A stretch of DNA of 64,000 nucleotides from assembly GCA_963703085.1 (NCBI GenBank), contig OY969789.1, positions 2,108,001 to 2,172,000 on the forward strand, in the 5' to 3' direction. How positions within the stretch are numbered: the first letter of the stretch is position 1; every line of letters starts with the position of its first letter. The notes beneath the pieces are model-generated. The model saw only the letters and a list, made by a program, of their open reading frames with translations, was not told where the DNA came from and did not search any database. The translations under genes and the position numbers were made by a program. The stretch is from DATAEG01 sp963703085. Its GTDB lineage: Bacteria > Actinomycetota > Actinomycetes > Mycobacteriales > Jatrophihabitantaceae. Positions 24,144-32,991 of the stretch are shown here, piece by piece.

Positions 24144-25574
24144 TCAACCGGCCAGCGCCACCACCTCTCGGGTCGGCTCGTCGGCACCGGTGCCCTGCGC
24201 CGCCTGCCGCAGCGCCAGGTACCCGGCGACTCCACCGGCCGCCACCAGGACAGCCGCGACGATCAAGCCGCTGCGGTATCCGGAGAGAAAGGCGTCGGTC
24301 GCAGAGTGTCCGGCTCGTAGCGCTGAACTCTGCCGGCCGGCCAGAACGGCGCCGATCACCGTGATGCCGAGCAGCCCGGCCACCTCCCGCGAGGCGTTGA
24401 ACACCGCGGAGGCGACGCCGGCCTGGTCCACCGGCATCACGCCGAGCACCGTGGCGGTCAGCGGGATCGTCATCCCCCCGCCGATGCCGATGACCAGGAA
24501 GCTGGGCATCAGCGAGATGAGGCTGGTGTCCTTGCCGAGCATCGCGATCGAGCCGATCCCCACGGCCATCGCCAGCATGCCCAGCGCAGTTGAGCGGTGC
24601 GCGCCCATTCGTTGGGCAACCTTCTCCGAGAGCACTGCGCTGACTGCCATCAACAACGCCATGGGCACGAAGGCGGCACCGGCCTTGGTCGGTGAGAAGC
24701 CGAGCACGCCCTGCAGGTAGAGCGAGGTGAAGAAGTAGATGCCGAACAGCCCGAACGCCCACATCATCAGCGCGCTGATCCCGCCGCTGAATGCGCGCTG
24801 GCCGAACAGGGCGACCTCCACCATCGGGGCCGCCGAACGTCGCTCCACCATCACGAACACCAGCACGGCCACTGCGGCCATCCCGAAGGCCGCGGTGATG
24901 GTGGTCGAGGTCCAGCCCTTGTCGTGTCCCTCGATCAGGGCGTAGGTCAAGGCGAACAGAGCCACCGCGGATGTCACGAGGCCGGGCACATCGAGGCGTC
25001 GCGCGACGGACTCCCGGGATTCCTGGATCGCCCAGCCACCGAGCAGCATTGTTGCGGCCCCGACCGGCACGTTGATGTAGAAGATCCACTCCCAGGAGAC
25101 GTGCTGGGTGAGCACGCCGCCGAGTAGCGGGCCGACCGCCAGCGCCAGTGCGCCGACACCGCTCCAGATCCCAACAGCGGTGTTGCGGGCACGGGTGTCG
25201 GTGAACGTCGCGCTGATGATCGCCAGCGTGGTGGGGGTGACCAGCGCCGCGCCGATTCCCTGCACGGCGCGCGCCGCCACGAGTGCGTTGACGTCGCCGG
25301 CCAGTCCGGCGAACAGCGAAGCCGCGCTGAACACGCCAAGCCCGATCAGGAACAGCCGGCGCCGGCCGAAGGCGTCGGCCAGCCGGCCACCGGCCAGGAG
25401 CAGCCCCGCGAAGGTGAGGATGTAGCCACTGACCACCCATTCCAGGCCAGCCACTGACAGGTGCAATTCCCGCTGGATGTCGGGGATCGCCACGTTGACG
25501 ATGTTGTTGTCGAGGTAGGTCATGAAGGTCGCGAGTCCTACCGCGACAAGCGTCCAGCGATCTCTGGTCTTCAT
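24144..25574 (-). CDS. MFS drug:proton antiporter, DHA2 (EmrB/QacA) type
   Basis: The 476-residue protein has about 14 hydrophobic segments. It shows the DHA2 start FMTYLDNNIVNVAIPDIQ (about residues 19-36, with the conserved Asp), motif A GRLADAFGRRRLF (about 63-75), and motif C AVGPLLGGVLTQHVSWEWIF (about 141-160). It should expel hydrophobic drugs by proton exchange. It is divergent from a TetR gene, and a nested palindrome between them is the likely operator. ATG 25574 has GGAGCGGAG 4-5 bases ahead. Confidence 0.93.
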   Translation of the reverse strand: MKTRDRWTLVAVGLATFMTYLDNNIVNVAIPDIQRELHLSVAGLEWVVSGYILTFAGLLLAGGRLADAFGRRRLFLIGLGVFSAASLFAGLAGDVNALVAARAVQGIGAALVTPTTLAIISATFTDTRARNTAVGIWSGVGALALAVGPLLGGVLTQHVSWEWIFYINVPVGAATMLLGGWAIQESRESVARRLDVPGLVTSAVALFALTYALIEGHDKGWTSTTITAAFGMAAVAVLVFVMVERRSAAPMVEVALFGQRAFSGGISALMMWAFGLFGIYFFTSLYLQGVLGFSPTKAGAAFVPMALLMAVSAVLSEKVAQRMGAHRSTALGMLAMAVGIGSIAMLGKDTSLISLMPSFLVIGIGGGMTIPLTATVLGVMPVDQAGVASAVFNASREVAGLLGITVIGAVLAGRQSSALRAGHSATDAFLSGYRSGLIVAAVLVAAGGVAGYLALRQAAQGTGADEPTREVVALAG

Positions 25575-25585
25575 CGGACTCCGCT

Positions 25586-25615
25586 CCTATACGATGTACA
25601 TGTATGGCGTATAGG
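25586..25615. promoter_or_regulatory. TetR operator: nested palindrome between exporter and repressor
   Basis: CCTATAC (25586-25592) and GTATAGG (25609-25615) form outer arms around an inner palindrome TACATGTA (25597-25604). Both share the same centre at 25600.5. The site lies 12 bp before the exporter ATG and overlaps the region upstream of tetR. It is strong evidence for divergent control by the adjacent TetR protein. Confidence 0.7.
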
Positions 25616-25644
25616 AAACCCTGTACCGTGTATAGTTGTCAAGC

Positions 25645-26346
25645 GTGAGTCCACGACAGTCCGCCACCGCAGCTCGAGTTGAGCTGAGCAAAACCGCAAT
25701 CGTCGAGCGCGCCCTTGCGGTGATGGACGTCGAAGGGCCGGACGCGGTGACCATCCGCCGCATCGCCCAGGAGTTCGGCGTCACACCAATGGCCCTCTAC
25801 TGGCATGTGGCGAACAAGGAAGAGTTGCTCGCCGCCGTCGGCGACTCGTTCTTTGACGGCATGCAACCCCCTGCCGCGGAGGGCAGCTGGAGCAGTCAGC
25901 TCCGGGTCATCGTCCAGACTCTGATCGAGAGCTTCAGCAAGCATCCGGCAGCCGCACCGCTGAGCCTGTCCCGAGCGCTGGCCTGTCAGCCTGGCCTCGA
26001 CATCGCCGAGCACACCATGAAGCTGCTCTGCGACGCCGGGTTCACCGTGGCGCAGGCCTGCGACCTTTCCCGGATGGCGCTGCAGACCGCCGTCATGCTC
26101 GTCACGCAGTTCCCCGGGAACGAATCGCAGGTCGCTGCGGCACAGCGTGAGGAAGTTGTCGCGGCGAAGCGCGCGCATATCGCGTCGCTGCGCAGCGACC
26201 GTTACCCGCACCTGGTGGACGCGGCGATACCGCTCACCGACTGTGACGACCCGGCAGGTTATTTCGGGTTCGGTGTCGACTTGTACATCGAGGGCGCCGA
26301 GGCGCTGTTGCGGCGGTACAAGCGTGCTGCCAAGACTGCTCGCTGA
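25645..26346 (+). CDS. TetR-family repressor (TetR_C-type, tetracycline repressor-like)
   Basis: The 233-residue protein has an N-terminal helix-turn-helix: IVERALAVMDVEGPDAVTIR followed by RIAQEFGVTPMALYWHVANKEE. These match classic TetR recognition helices (T..ALY.HV..K). The C-terminal domain of about 150 residues is the ligand-binding dimer region. The GTG at 25645 lies 8 bases after a TATAGT -10 box (25631-25636), suggesting leaderless translation; a TTG at 25636 overlaps that box and is unlikely. It probably represses itself and the divergent MFS exporter. Confidence 0.9.
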   Translation: MSPRQSATAARVELSKTAIVERALAVMDVEGPDAVTIRRIAQEFGVTPMALYWHVANKEELLAAVGDSFFDGMQPPAAEGSWSSQLRVIVQTLIESFSKHPAAAPLSLSRALACQPGLDIAEHTMKLLCDAGFTVAQACDLSRMALQTAVMLVTQFPGNESQVAAAQREEVVAAKRAHIASLRSDRYPHLVDAAIPLTDCDDPAGYFGFGVDLYIEGAEALLRRYKRAAKTAR

Positions 26347-26368
26347 CCGGGCAGGCACAATCGGGCAC

Positions 26369-26475
26369 ATGACCGAGAACCGCAAGGCGCGCTCATGACC
26401 GTGCACCCCGCCCGCCTCCGGCCTTACGCCACACAGATCGGCGTACTAACAGCTGGGCCGGAGGCGCGCTCATGA
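26369..26475 (+). other. Two overlapping tiny ORFs leading into the DUF3151 gene
   Basis: ATG 26369 opens a 9-codon ORF ending ...KARS-stop (26396-26398). Its stop overlaps (ATGA) ATG 26395 of a 26-codon ORF ending ...EARS-stop, whose stop in turn overlaps the DUF3151 ATG at 26472. The chain results from a direct repeat, AGGCGCGCTCATGACC, at 26385-26400 and 26462-26477. Translation of these ORFs is possible but unproven. Confidence 0.35.
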
Positions 26476-26894
26476 CCCAGCACGGCAACCTGCTTGCCCC
26501 GCCGACCCGGTTGCCCGAGGACCCCGGAACCGCCGAGCTGACTGCCGGACGGCCGCCGGCAGAGGTTGCTGCCACTCATCCGGGCTCGATGGCCGCCTGG
26601 GGTCTGCTCGCGCACGAGGCGCTGGATGCCGGGCGTCCGGTGGACGCCTACGCCTATGCCCGTACCGGCTACCACCGCGGCCTCGACGCGCTGCGCCGGG
26701 CCGGCTGGAAGGGCAACGGCCCGGTGCCCTGGGCGCATCAGCCGAACCAAGGTTTTCTGCGGTCGCTGTACACGCTCGGCGAGGCCGCGGCGGCGCTCGG
26801 CGAGGACGACGAGGCGGCCCGCTGTCGGCAGTTCCTCGACGACTCCGACTCCGCGGCGCGGGCCCAGCTGGTCGGGTCGCGGCCGGACCGCTGA
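26472..26894 (+). CDS. DUF3151 family protein
   Basis: This soluble 140-residue protein matches DUF3151, a family confined to actinobacteria (Rv0360c in M. tuberculosis). The conserved core is visible: PEDPGTAELTAGRPPAEVAA, AYAYARTGYHRGLDALRRAG, WKGNGPVPWAHQPNQGFLRS and the tail DDEAARCRQFLDDSD. The helical pattern suggests a TPR-like repeat; the function is unknown. In mycobacteria the gene lies near fba and purA, as here. Its start overlaps the stop of a 26-codon ORF. The UbiB-like gene follows after 19 bases. Confidence 0.9.
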   Translation: MTQHGNLLAPPTRLPEDPGTAELTAGRPPAEVAATHPGSMAAWGLLAHEALDAGRPVDAYAYARTGYHRGLDALRRAGWKGNGPVPWAHQPNQGFLRSLYTLGEAAAALGEDDEAARCRQFLDDSDSAARAQLVGSRPDR

Positions 26895-26913
26895 CGAGCG
26901 GAGCCTTCCGCGC

Positions 26914-28905
26914 ATGTGGCTGATCTCGCTGCCGCTCATCATCGCCTTCACAGCCATCACGGTGCTGTTGTTCGCGGCTTTCGTCCGACGATTGCTCGGC
27001 ACGCGGTTCTCCCTCGTGCGCACCGTGTTGGCTGGGCTGATCGCGTTCCTCCTCGCGACGCCGATCGTCAACGCCGTCGGTGGACGGGCCATCCGCGTCG
27101 ACAACGGCCGCGCTCCGGAGCATGCCTTCCCTGGGCTCTGGTTCGTCCTGCTCGGCGTCGGCTGCGCGCTGCTCGTGGGCATGGTGTTCCTCGTGCTTGC
27201 CGAGGCCATCGTGCCGAGCGGCACGCTGCCCGGCCCGGTATACATCGCGCGGTCGCTGCGGGACAGGTACCGCCGTTCGCGGCGGTACCTGCAGATCACC
27301 CGCACCGTCTTCCGGTACGGCCTCGGGCCGTACCTACGCGGTGGCCGACGCGCCGAGCTGACCCGGCCGGAGGGCCGCCGCCACCTCGCGCATCAACTCG
27401 GCCTCGCCCTCGATGAGGGCGGCACCACGTTCGTCAAGCTCGGCCAGGTGCTGTCCACCCGGCGCGACATCCTGCCCGAGGAGTTCGCCGAAGAGCTGTC
27501 CCGGCTGCAGGAACGGGCCACCGCGGTGCCGTGGCCAGAGATCCGAGCGGTGCTGATCGCCGAGCTCGGCGACGAGCCCGAGCAGATCTTCGCGGAGTTC
27601 GACCAGGTGCCCATCGCGTCGGCGTCGATCGCTCAGGTGCACGTCGCCCGGCTGCGCAGCGGCGAAGCGGTCGTGGTCAAGGTCCGCAAGCCCGGGATCG
27701 AACGGACCGTCGAGCGGGACTTGGACATCGTCGACCGGTTGGCGACGACGCTGCGTCGACGGACCAGCTGGGGCACCAGCATCGGAATTACCGACCTCGC
27801 GCACGGCTTCGCCACCGCGCTGCGCGAGGAGTTGGATCTGCGGATCGAGGCCGGCAACATGGCGGCGATTGCCGCAGTGGCCCGCCCCGAGGTCGTCGTT
27901 CCGCAGGTTTATCCCACGTTGTGCACTGCACGAGTGTTGGTGATGCAGCGGCTGATGGGCGTCTCGCTCGGCGCGCTGCCGTTGCCCGGCCCGACGCCGG
28001 CCGAACGCGAACAACTCGCTGCGTCCCTGCTCGATGATGTGCTGCGCCAGATCCTTGTGGACGGCGTCTTTCATGCCGATCCCCATCCCGGCAACATGTT
28101 GCTGCTCGACGACGGCCGGCTCGCGCTGCTCGATTACGGATCTGTAGGCCGGATCGACGCAGGCTTGCGCAGTGGACTGCAAAGACTGATGCTGGCCGTC
28201 GATCGCGGCACGCCGGCACTGGTCTGCACGGCCTTGCTGGAGATCGTCGAGCGTCCCGAGTCGCTGGATGAACACCGGCTGGAACGGGCGCTGGGTGCGG
28301 TGTTGGCCCGGTACGTCGCACCCCAGGGGGTGGCCACGTTCTCCGACGCGCAATTGTTCACCGAGCTGTTTCGGCTGGTCGCGGCCTTCGGCCTCGGAGT
28401 GCCTGCCGAGATCGCCGCAGTGTTCCGATCTCTTGGCACCTTGGAAGGCAGCCTGCGCCAACTGTCGCCCGGCTTCGACGTCGTCGCCGGCTCCCGCCGC
28501 TTCGCCGCTGCCTACTTCGCCGAGCAGCTGCGGCCGGAAGCCGTCCGGCAAGCGGTCCTTGATGACCTGGTGATGCTGCTGCCGATGCTGCAACGCCTGC
28601 CCGGTCGGTTGGATCGGATCACCTCCGCCCTGGAGGGTGGCCGGCTCGCAGTGAGTGTTCGCCTGCTGAGCGACGGGCGGGAACGACGCACCGTGGCTGG
28701 GTTGCTGGATCGCGCACTGCTCGCATTCCTGGCCGCCACCACCGGAATCATGGCTGTCCTGTTGCTCGGCCTGGACGGCGGCCCGCGGATGACGGACACC
28801 GTGTCGCTGTATGCGTTCTTCGGCTATTGCTTACTGGTGATCTCGGCGGTGCTGGCCCTGCGAGTGCTGGTGGTGGTGTTCCGCCGCGATCATCCCGGGG
28901 CTTGA
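26914..28905 (+). CDS. ABC1/UbiB/AarF-family atypical kinase, membrane-anchored
   Basis: This 663-residue protein has three N-terminal helices (LPLIIAFTAITVLLFAAFV, LVRTVLAGLIAFLLATPIV, WFVLLGVGCALLVGMVFLVL). A UbiB kinase-like domain follows: FVKLGQVLSTRRDILPEEF (KxGQ motif), the Ala-rich loop PIASASIAQVHVARL, VVVKVRKPGIE (lysine), EELDLRIEAGN (ExD), FHADPHPGNMLLLDDGRLAL and LLDYGSVGR (in place of DFG). Two helices end the protein (LLAFLAATTGIMAVLLLGL and YCLLVISAVLALRVLVVVF). UbiB proteins have ATPase activity linked to quinone or prenyl-lipid metabolism. The target here is unknown. Confidence 0.9.
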   Translation: MWLISLPLIIAFTAITVLLFAAFVRRLLGTRFSLVRTVLAGLIAFLLATPIVNAVGGRAIRVDNGRAPEHAFPGLWFVLLGVGCALLVGMVFLVLAEAIVPSGTLPGPVYIARSLRDRYRRSRRYLQITRTVFRYGLGPYLRGGRRAELTRPEGRRHLAHQLGLALDEGGTTFVKLGQVLSTRRDILPEEFAEELSRLQERATAVPWPEIRAVLIAELGDEPEQIFAEFDQVPIASASIAQVHVARLRSGEAVVVKVRKPGIERTVERDLDIVDRLATTLRRRTSWGTSIGITDLAHGFATALREELDLRIEAGNMAAIAAVARPEVVVPQVYPTLCTARVLVMQRLMGVSLGALPLPGPTPAEREQLAASLLDDVLRQILVDGVFHADPHPGNMLLLDDGRLALLDYGSVGRIDAGLRSGLQRLMLAVDRGTPALVCTALLEIVERPESLDEHRLERALGAVLARYVAPQGVATFSDAQLFTELFRLVAAFGLGVPAEIAAVFRSLGTLEGSLRQLSPGFDVVAGSRRFAAAYFAEQLRPEAVRQAVLDDLVMLLPMLQRLPGRLDRITSALEGGRLAVSVRLLSDGRERRTVAGLLDRALLAFLAATTGIMAVLLLGLDGGPRMTDTVSLYAFFGYCLLVISAVLALRVLVVVFRRDHPGA

Positions 28906-28930
28906 CACTGGTGGCTAATACCGTTAGCTT
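28902..28930 (+). promoter_or_regulatory. Near-consensus promoter with operator for the hydrolase-tetR operon
   Basis: TTGACA (28902-28907) and TAGCTT (28925-28930) are 17 bases apart, and the ATG follows by 7 bases, so the mRNA is leaderless. An inverted repeat GCTAA-N6-TTAGC (28913-28917, 28924-28928) overlaps the -10 box and is a likely site for the TetR protein encoded downstream. The -35 overlaps the stop of the UbiB-like gene. Confidence 0.7.
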
Positions 28931-28937
28931 TGAAGCT

Positions 28938-29780
28938 ATGACGAATAGCAAGTCGGTCAGCCCAGCCGTGGACTACCTCCCGCGTCCGGGCGGGCGCATC
29001 GCCTACCAGGTGACCGGCTCCGGCCCTCTGGTGGTGTGCGTCCCCGGCATGGGCGAGCTGCGCAGCTCGTTCCGCTTCTTGGGCCCGGATTTGGTGGCCG
29101 CCGGCTTCCGGGTCGCGGTGCTGGACCTCCGCGGTCACGGAGACAGCGACGCCACCTTCGACCGGTACGACGACGTCGCGCTGGCCGGCGACATCCGGGC
29201 GCTGGTGGAACATCTCGGCGGTCCGGCTGCGGTGATCGGCAGCTCGATGGCAGCGGCAGCCGGCGTGCTGGCCGCGGTCGAGCACAAGGAGTTGTATTCG
29301 GCGCTGGTGATGGCCGGGCCGTTCGTCCGCGACGTACCGGTCCCGGCGATGCAGAGCTGGACGATGAGGCTGGCGATGGCCGGGCCGTGGGCGCGCCGGG
29401 TGTGGTTGGCGTACTACCCGAAGTTCTATCCCGGCACTCGACCGGCAGACTTCGAGGAGCATCGCGCAGCGCTCGGTAGGTCGCTGAAGGTCAAGGGCCA
29501 TCGCGCCGCCTTCGCCAAGACCACCCGTACCTCGCACGCACCGGCAGATGCCGTGCTGGACTCGGTGCGCACCCCGACCCTCGTCATCATGGGCGCGGCC
29601 GATCCGGACTTCCCGGACCCCGCCGCAGAGGCGCACATGATCGCCCGCCGGGTGAACGGCCGCGTCGAGATCGTGCCCGGCGCCGGGCATTACCCGCACG
29701 CACAACTGCCTGAGCTGGTCTCACCGCTGGTCGTGGAATTCCTCAGGACGGTCACCCGTCCCATCCCGGACGGGGAATAG
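28938..29780 (+). CDS. Alpha/beta-hydrolase
   Basis: The 280-residue protein has the alpha/beta-hydrolase fold: oxyanion region VVCVPGMGELRSSFRFLGPD, VAVLDLRGHGDSDATFDRYD, and nucleophile elbow VIGSSMAAAAGV with Ser103 (second Gly of GxSxG is Ala). The acid Asp is in IMGAADPDFPDP and the catalytic His in VPGAGHYPHAQLPE. The substrate is unknown. It has its own strong leaderless promoter with an overlapping inverted repeat. The TetR gene starts 2 bases after its stop, so the pair forms a regulated operon, probably induced by the hydrolase substrate. Confidence 0.9.
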   Translation: MTNSKSVSPAVDYLPRPGGRIAYQVTGSGPLVVCVPGMGELRSSFRFLGPDLVAAGFRVAVLDLRGHGDSDATFDRYDDVALAGDIRALVEHLGGPAAVIGSSMAAAAGVLAAVEHKELYSALVMAGPFVRDVPVPAMQSWTMRLAMAGPWARRVWLAYYPKFYPGTRPADFEEHRAALGRSLKVKGHRAAFAKTTRTSHAPADAVLDSVRTPTLVIMGAADPDFPDPAAEAHMIARRVNGRVEIVPGAGHYPHAQLPELVSPLVVEFLRTVTRPIPDGE

Positions 29781-29782
29781 CA

Positions 29783-30385
29783 GTGCCGCGCGCGGGACTC
29801 ACCCGGCAGGGATTGGCGGAGGCCGGCGCAGAGCTCGCCGACCTGCACGGCATCGAGGCGCTCACTCTGTCGGCACTGGCGCAGCAGTTCGGTGTGCGCC
29901 AACCCAGCCTGTACAAGCACGTCGACGGACTGGCCGCGCTACGCCGGGAGATCCAGCTGCTCGCGCTGCGTGAACTCAACGGCGTCGTCTCGGCGGCGGC
30001 GGTGGGGCGATCCGGTCCGACGGCGCTGCTCGCGATCGCCACCGCCTACCGCAGCTATGCGACCCTGCACCCCGGCCGGTACGCCGCCAGCATCGCCGCA
30101 CCGCCGGCCGACGACGTCGAGCTGCAAGACGCCGCGGCCGCGTTGCTGACCACCATCGCGGCAGTGCTGCAGGGTTACGGATTGGACGGCAACGACACGA
30201 TCCACGCCATCCGCGGCCTGCGCGCCTTGCTGCACGGCTTCGTGGCGATCGAACTGTCCGGGGGTTTCGCGATGCCACAGGATCTCGAGGAGAGTTATCG
30301 CCGGATGATCGGCGGATTCGACAGTTGGCTGAGCACACCGGTCAAGGTGGGGCGACCGAAGAGGCCGGCAACGACGATCCACTAG
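29783..30385 (+). CDS. TetR-family regulator with WHG-type C-terminal domain
   Basis: The 200-residue protein starts with GTG, 2 bases after the hydrolase stop. The HTH reads IEALTLSALAQQFGVRQPSL then YKHVDGLAALRREI. The C-terminal domain contains LATAYRSYATLHPGRYAASI-like sequence and RGLRALLHGFVAIELSGGF, typical of the WHG/TetR_C_33 group. It very likely autoregulates the operon through the inverted repeat at 28913-28928. Confidence 0.88.
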   Translation: MPRAGLTRQGLAEAGAELADLHGIEALTLSALAQQFGVRQPSLYKHVDGLAALRREIQLLALRELNGVVSAAAVGRSGPTALLAIATAYRSYATLHPGRYAASIAAPPADDVELQDAAAALLTTIAAVLQGYGLDGNDTIHAIRGLRALLHGFVAIELSGGFAMPQDLEESYRRMIGGFDSWLSTPVKVGRPKRPATTIH

Positions 30386-30439
30386 CCTTTGCGGGTCGGC
30401 CGAGCCCGGATCGGCCGCAGGGGCGAGGGATGGGTCGGC

Positions 30440-31732
30440 ATGCCGGCGATCGTGTTGCTCGGGGCCCAATGGGGTGACGAGGGCAAGGGTAAGGCCACCG
30501 ACCTGCTCGGCAGTCGCGTCGAAGCGGTGGTCAAGTTCAACGGCGGCAACAATGCCGGGCACACCATCGTCATCGAGGGCGACAAGTACGCGCTGCATCT
30601 ACTTCCCTCCGGCATCCTGACCCCAGGATGTGTTCCGGTGATCGGCAACGGTGTCGTCGTCGACCTCGGTGTGCTGTTCGAGGAGATCGACGCGCTCGAC
30701 GCCCGTGGCGTGGACACCTCGCGGCTGGTGGTCAGCGCCAACGCGCACGTGATCACGCCCTACGCGCGCACCTTGGACAAGGTCACCGAGCGGTTCCTGG
30801 GCAGCAAGAAGATCGGCACCACCGGCCGCGGGGTCGGCCCGACCTATGCGGACAAGATGGCCCGGGTCGGCATCCGGATCCAGGATCTCTTCGACGAGGA
30901 CGCCCTGCGGGAAAAGGTCACCGGCGCGCTGGCCACCAAGAACCAGATCCTGGTGAAGGTCTACAACCGTCGCGCGATGGACGTCTCTGCAGTGGTGGAC
31001 GAACTGCTCGGTTACGCCGAACGGCTGCGGCCGATGGTCGCCGACACCGCGCTGCTGCTGTCGAACATGCTCGACGAAGGCAAGACCGTCATCCTGGAAG
31101 CCGGCCAGGCAACGCTGCTCGACGTCGATCACGGCACCTACCCGTTCGTCACGTCGTCCAATGCGACCGCCGGTGGCGCCTGCACCGGTTCGGGGATCCC
31201 GCCGACTCGCATCGACGGGGTGATCGCCATCGTCAAGGCCTACACCACCCGGGTCGGCGAGGGCCCGTTCCCGACCGAGCTGCTGCATGAGAAGGGCGAC
31301 CAGTTGCGGGAGGCCGGAGCGGAGTTCGGCACCACCACCGGCCGGCCGCGCCGCTGCGGATGGTTCGACGCACCGATCGCCCGCTACGCCGCGCGGGTGA
31401 ACGGGGTGACGGACTTCGTGCTCACCAAACTGGACGTGCTGACCGGGATGGGGGAGGTGCCGGTCTGTGTCGCGTATGACGTCGACGGGGTACGTCAAAA
31501 CGAGGTGCCGATGACCCAGGTCGACTTCGCAAAGGCGCAGCCCATTTACGAGACGTTCCCCGGCTGGGACGAGGACATTTCGAAGGCACGCACCGTCGAC
31601 GACCTGCCGCGCAACGCGCGCGACTACGTTGCCGCAGTGGAGTCGATGATCGGCGCCCGGATCTCGGCGATCGGCGTAGGCCCGGGACGCGACGAAACGG
31701 TAAGCGTGCACGACCTGCTCGGCGGAGTCTGA
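30440..31732 (+). CDS. purA: Adenylosuccinate synthetase
   Basis: The 430-residue enzyme joins IMP and aspartate using GTP, the first step towards AMP. The GTP loop QWGDEGKGK (10-18) is present, with FNGGNNAGHTIVIEGDKYAL, the switch GTTGRGVGPTYADKM, GTYPFVTSSNATAGGACTG and TTTGRPRRCGWFDA. Length is standard. ATG 30440 gives MPAIVLLGAQWG and has GGCGAGGGATGGG upstream; a longer frame to 30389 is less likely. purD follows after 5 bases, so the two are probably cotranscribed. Confidence 0.98.
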   Translation: MPAIVLLGAQWGDEGKGKATDLLGSRVEAVVKFNGGNNAGHTIVIEGDKYALHLLPSGILTPGCVPVIGNGVVVDLGVLFEEIDALDARGVDTSRLVVSANAHVITPYARTLDKVTERFLGSKKIGTTGRGVGPTYADKMARVGIRIQDLFDEDALREKVTGALATKNQILVKVYNRRAMDVSAVVDELLGYAERLRPMVADTALLLSNMLDEGKTVILEAGQATLLDVDHGTYPFVTSSNATAGGACTGSGIPPTRIDGVIAIVKAYTTRVGEGPFPTELLHEKGDQLREAGAEFGTTTGRPRRCGWFDAPIARYAARVNGVTDFVLTKLDVLTGMGEVPVCVAYDVDGVRQNEVPMTQVDFAKAQPIYETFPGWDEDISKARTVDDLPRNARDYVAAVESMIGARISAIGVGPGRDETVSVHDLLGGV

Positions 31733-31737
31733 CCCGG

Positions 31738-32964
31738 GTGCGAGTACTCGTCGTCGGGTCGGGTGCCCGGGAACATGCATTGTGTCTGGCGCTGGCCGCG
31801 GACCCGTCGGTCACCTCATTGACCTGCGCCCCGGGGAATGCCGGAACGGCTGCCGTGGCCGCCCAGCGTGGTGTTGTCGCAGACGATCCGCGGGCAGTGG
31901 CCGCGCTGGCTGTAGAACTGGGCGTCGACCTCGTCGTGGTTGGACCGGAAGCTCCGCTGGTCGCCGGCGTCGCCGACGCGGTGCGCGCTGCCGGGGTCGC
32001 CTGCTTCGGACCGTCCGCTGCCGCCGCGCAGCTCGAGGGCAGCAAGAGCTTCGCGAAGCAGGTGATGGCCGCGGCCGCAGTGCCCACCGCAGCATCGGTC
32101 AGCTGCGCCGGGTCCGATGTGGCAGCGGCGCTGGACCGGTTCGGGCCTCCCTACGTCGTGAAGGACGACGGCCTCGCCGCCGGAAAAGGGGTCGTCGTCA
32201 CATCCGATCGCGACGAAGCGATCGCGCACGCCAAGGGATGCGCGCGCGTGGTGGTCGAGGAGTATCTCGACGGACCCGAAGTGTCGCTGTTCTGTCTCAC
32301 GGACGGGACCACGGTTGTCCCGCTGCTGCCGGCCCAGGACTTCAAACGGGTCGGCGACGGCGACACCGGCCCGAACACCGGCGGCATGGGCGCTTACGCA
32401 CCGCTGCCGTGGCTGCCGTCCGGCACCGTCGAGGAAGTAATGGAGACAGTCGCTCGACCGACAGTGGCCGAGATGCGCAGACGAGGTACTCCGTTCGCCG
32501 GTCTGCTGTACGTGGGCCTTGCGTTGACCTCGCGGGGCGTGCGGGTCGTCGAGTTCAACGCGCGCTTCGGCGACCCGGAGACACAAGTCGTACTGGCACT
32601 GCTCGAGACCCCGCTGGCCGGCTTGCTGTTCGCGGCGGCGGCCGGTCAACTCGCTGCTCATCCCCCGCTGGTGTGGCGCGAAGGCAGCGCGGTGACCGTG
32701 GTGATCGCCGCCGAGGGCTATCCGGCCGCGCCGCGACTCGGCGACGCGGTGACCGGTGCGGAGCAGGACGGCGTGATCCACGCCGGCACCCGGCGCACCG
32801 AGGACGGGGCGATCGTCTCCAGTGGTGGGCGAGTCGTGTCGGTCACCGCCACCGGGGCGACACTCGACGAGGCACGCGGGCGCGCCTACGCGCTGGTCGA
32901 CCGGGTGCACCTCGCCGGCGGCCAGCACCGCACCGACATCGCCCTGAGCGCCAGCGGGTCCTAG
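31738..32964 (+). CDS. purD: Phosphoribosylamine-glycine ligase (GAR synthetase)
   Basis: The 408-residue ATP-grasp enzyme makes glycinamide ribonucleotide, the second step of purine synthesis. It begins with GTG and shows VLVVGSGAREHALCLALA, an ATP-grasp core with PPYVVKDDGLAAGKGVVVT, VVVEEYLDGPEVSLFCLTDG, DGDTGPNTGGMGAYAPLP and VVEFNARFGDPETQVVLALL. It starts 5 bases after purA with no room for a separate promoter. In mycobacteria purA and purD are far apart, so this adjacency marks a rearrangement junction. Confidence 0.97.
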   Translation: MRVLVVGSGAREHALCLALAADPSVTSLTCAPGNAGTAAVAAQRGVVADDPRAVAALAVELGVDLVVVGPEAPLVAGVADAVRAAGVACFGPSAAAAQLEGSKSFAKQVMAAAAVPTAASVSCAGSDVAAALDRFGPPYVVKDDGLAAGKGVVVTSDRDEAIAHAKGCARVVVEEYLDGPEVSLFCLTDGTTVVPLLPAQDFKRVGDGDTGPNTGGMGAYAPLPWLPSGTVEEVMETVARPTVAEMRRRGTPFAGLLYVGLALTSRGVRVVEFNARFGDPETQVVLALLETPLAGLLFAAAAGQLAAHPPLVWREGSAVTVVIAAEGYPAAPRLGDAVTGAEQDGVIHAGTRRTEDGAIVSSGGRVVSVTATGATLDEARGRAYALVDRVHLAGGQHRTDIALSASGS

Positions 32965-32991
32965 CCAGCACGAGGAGTGACGAACGAGCCT

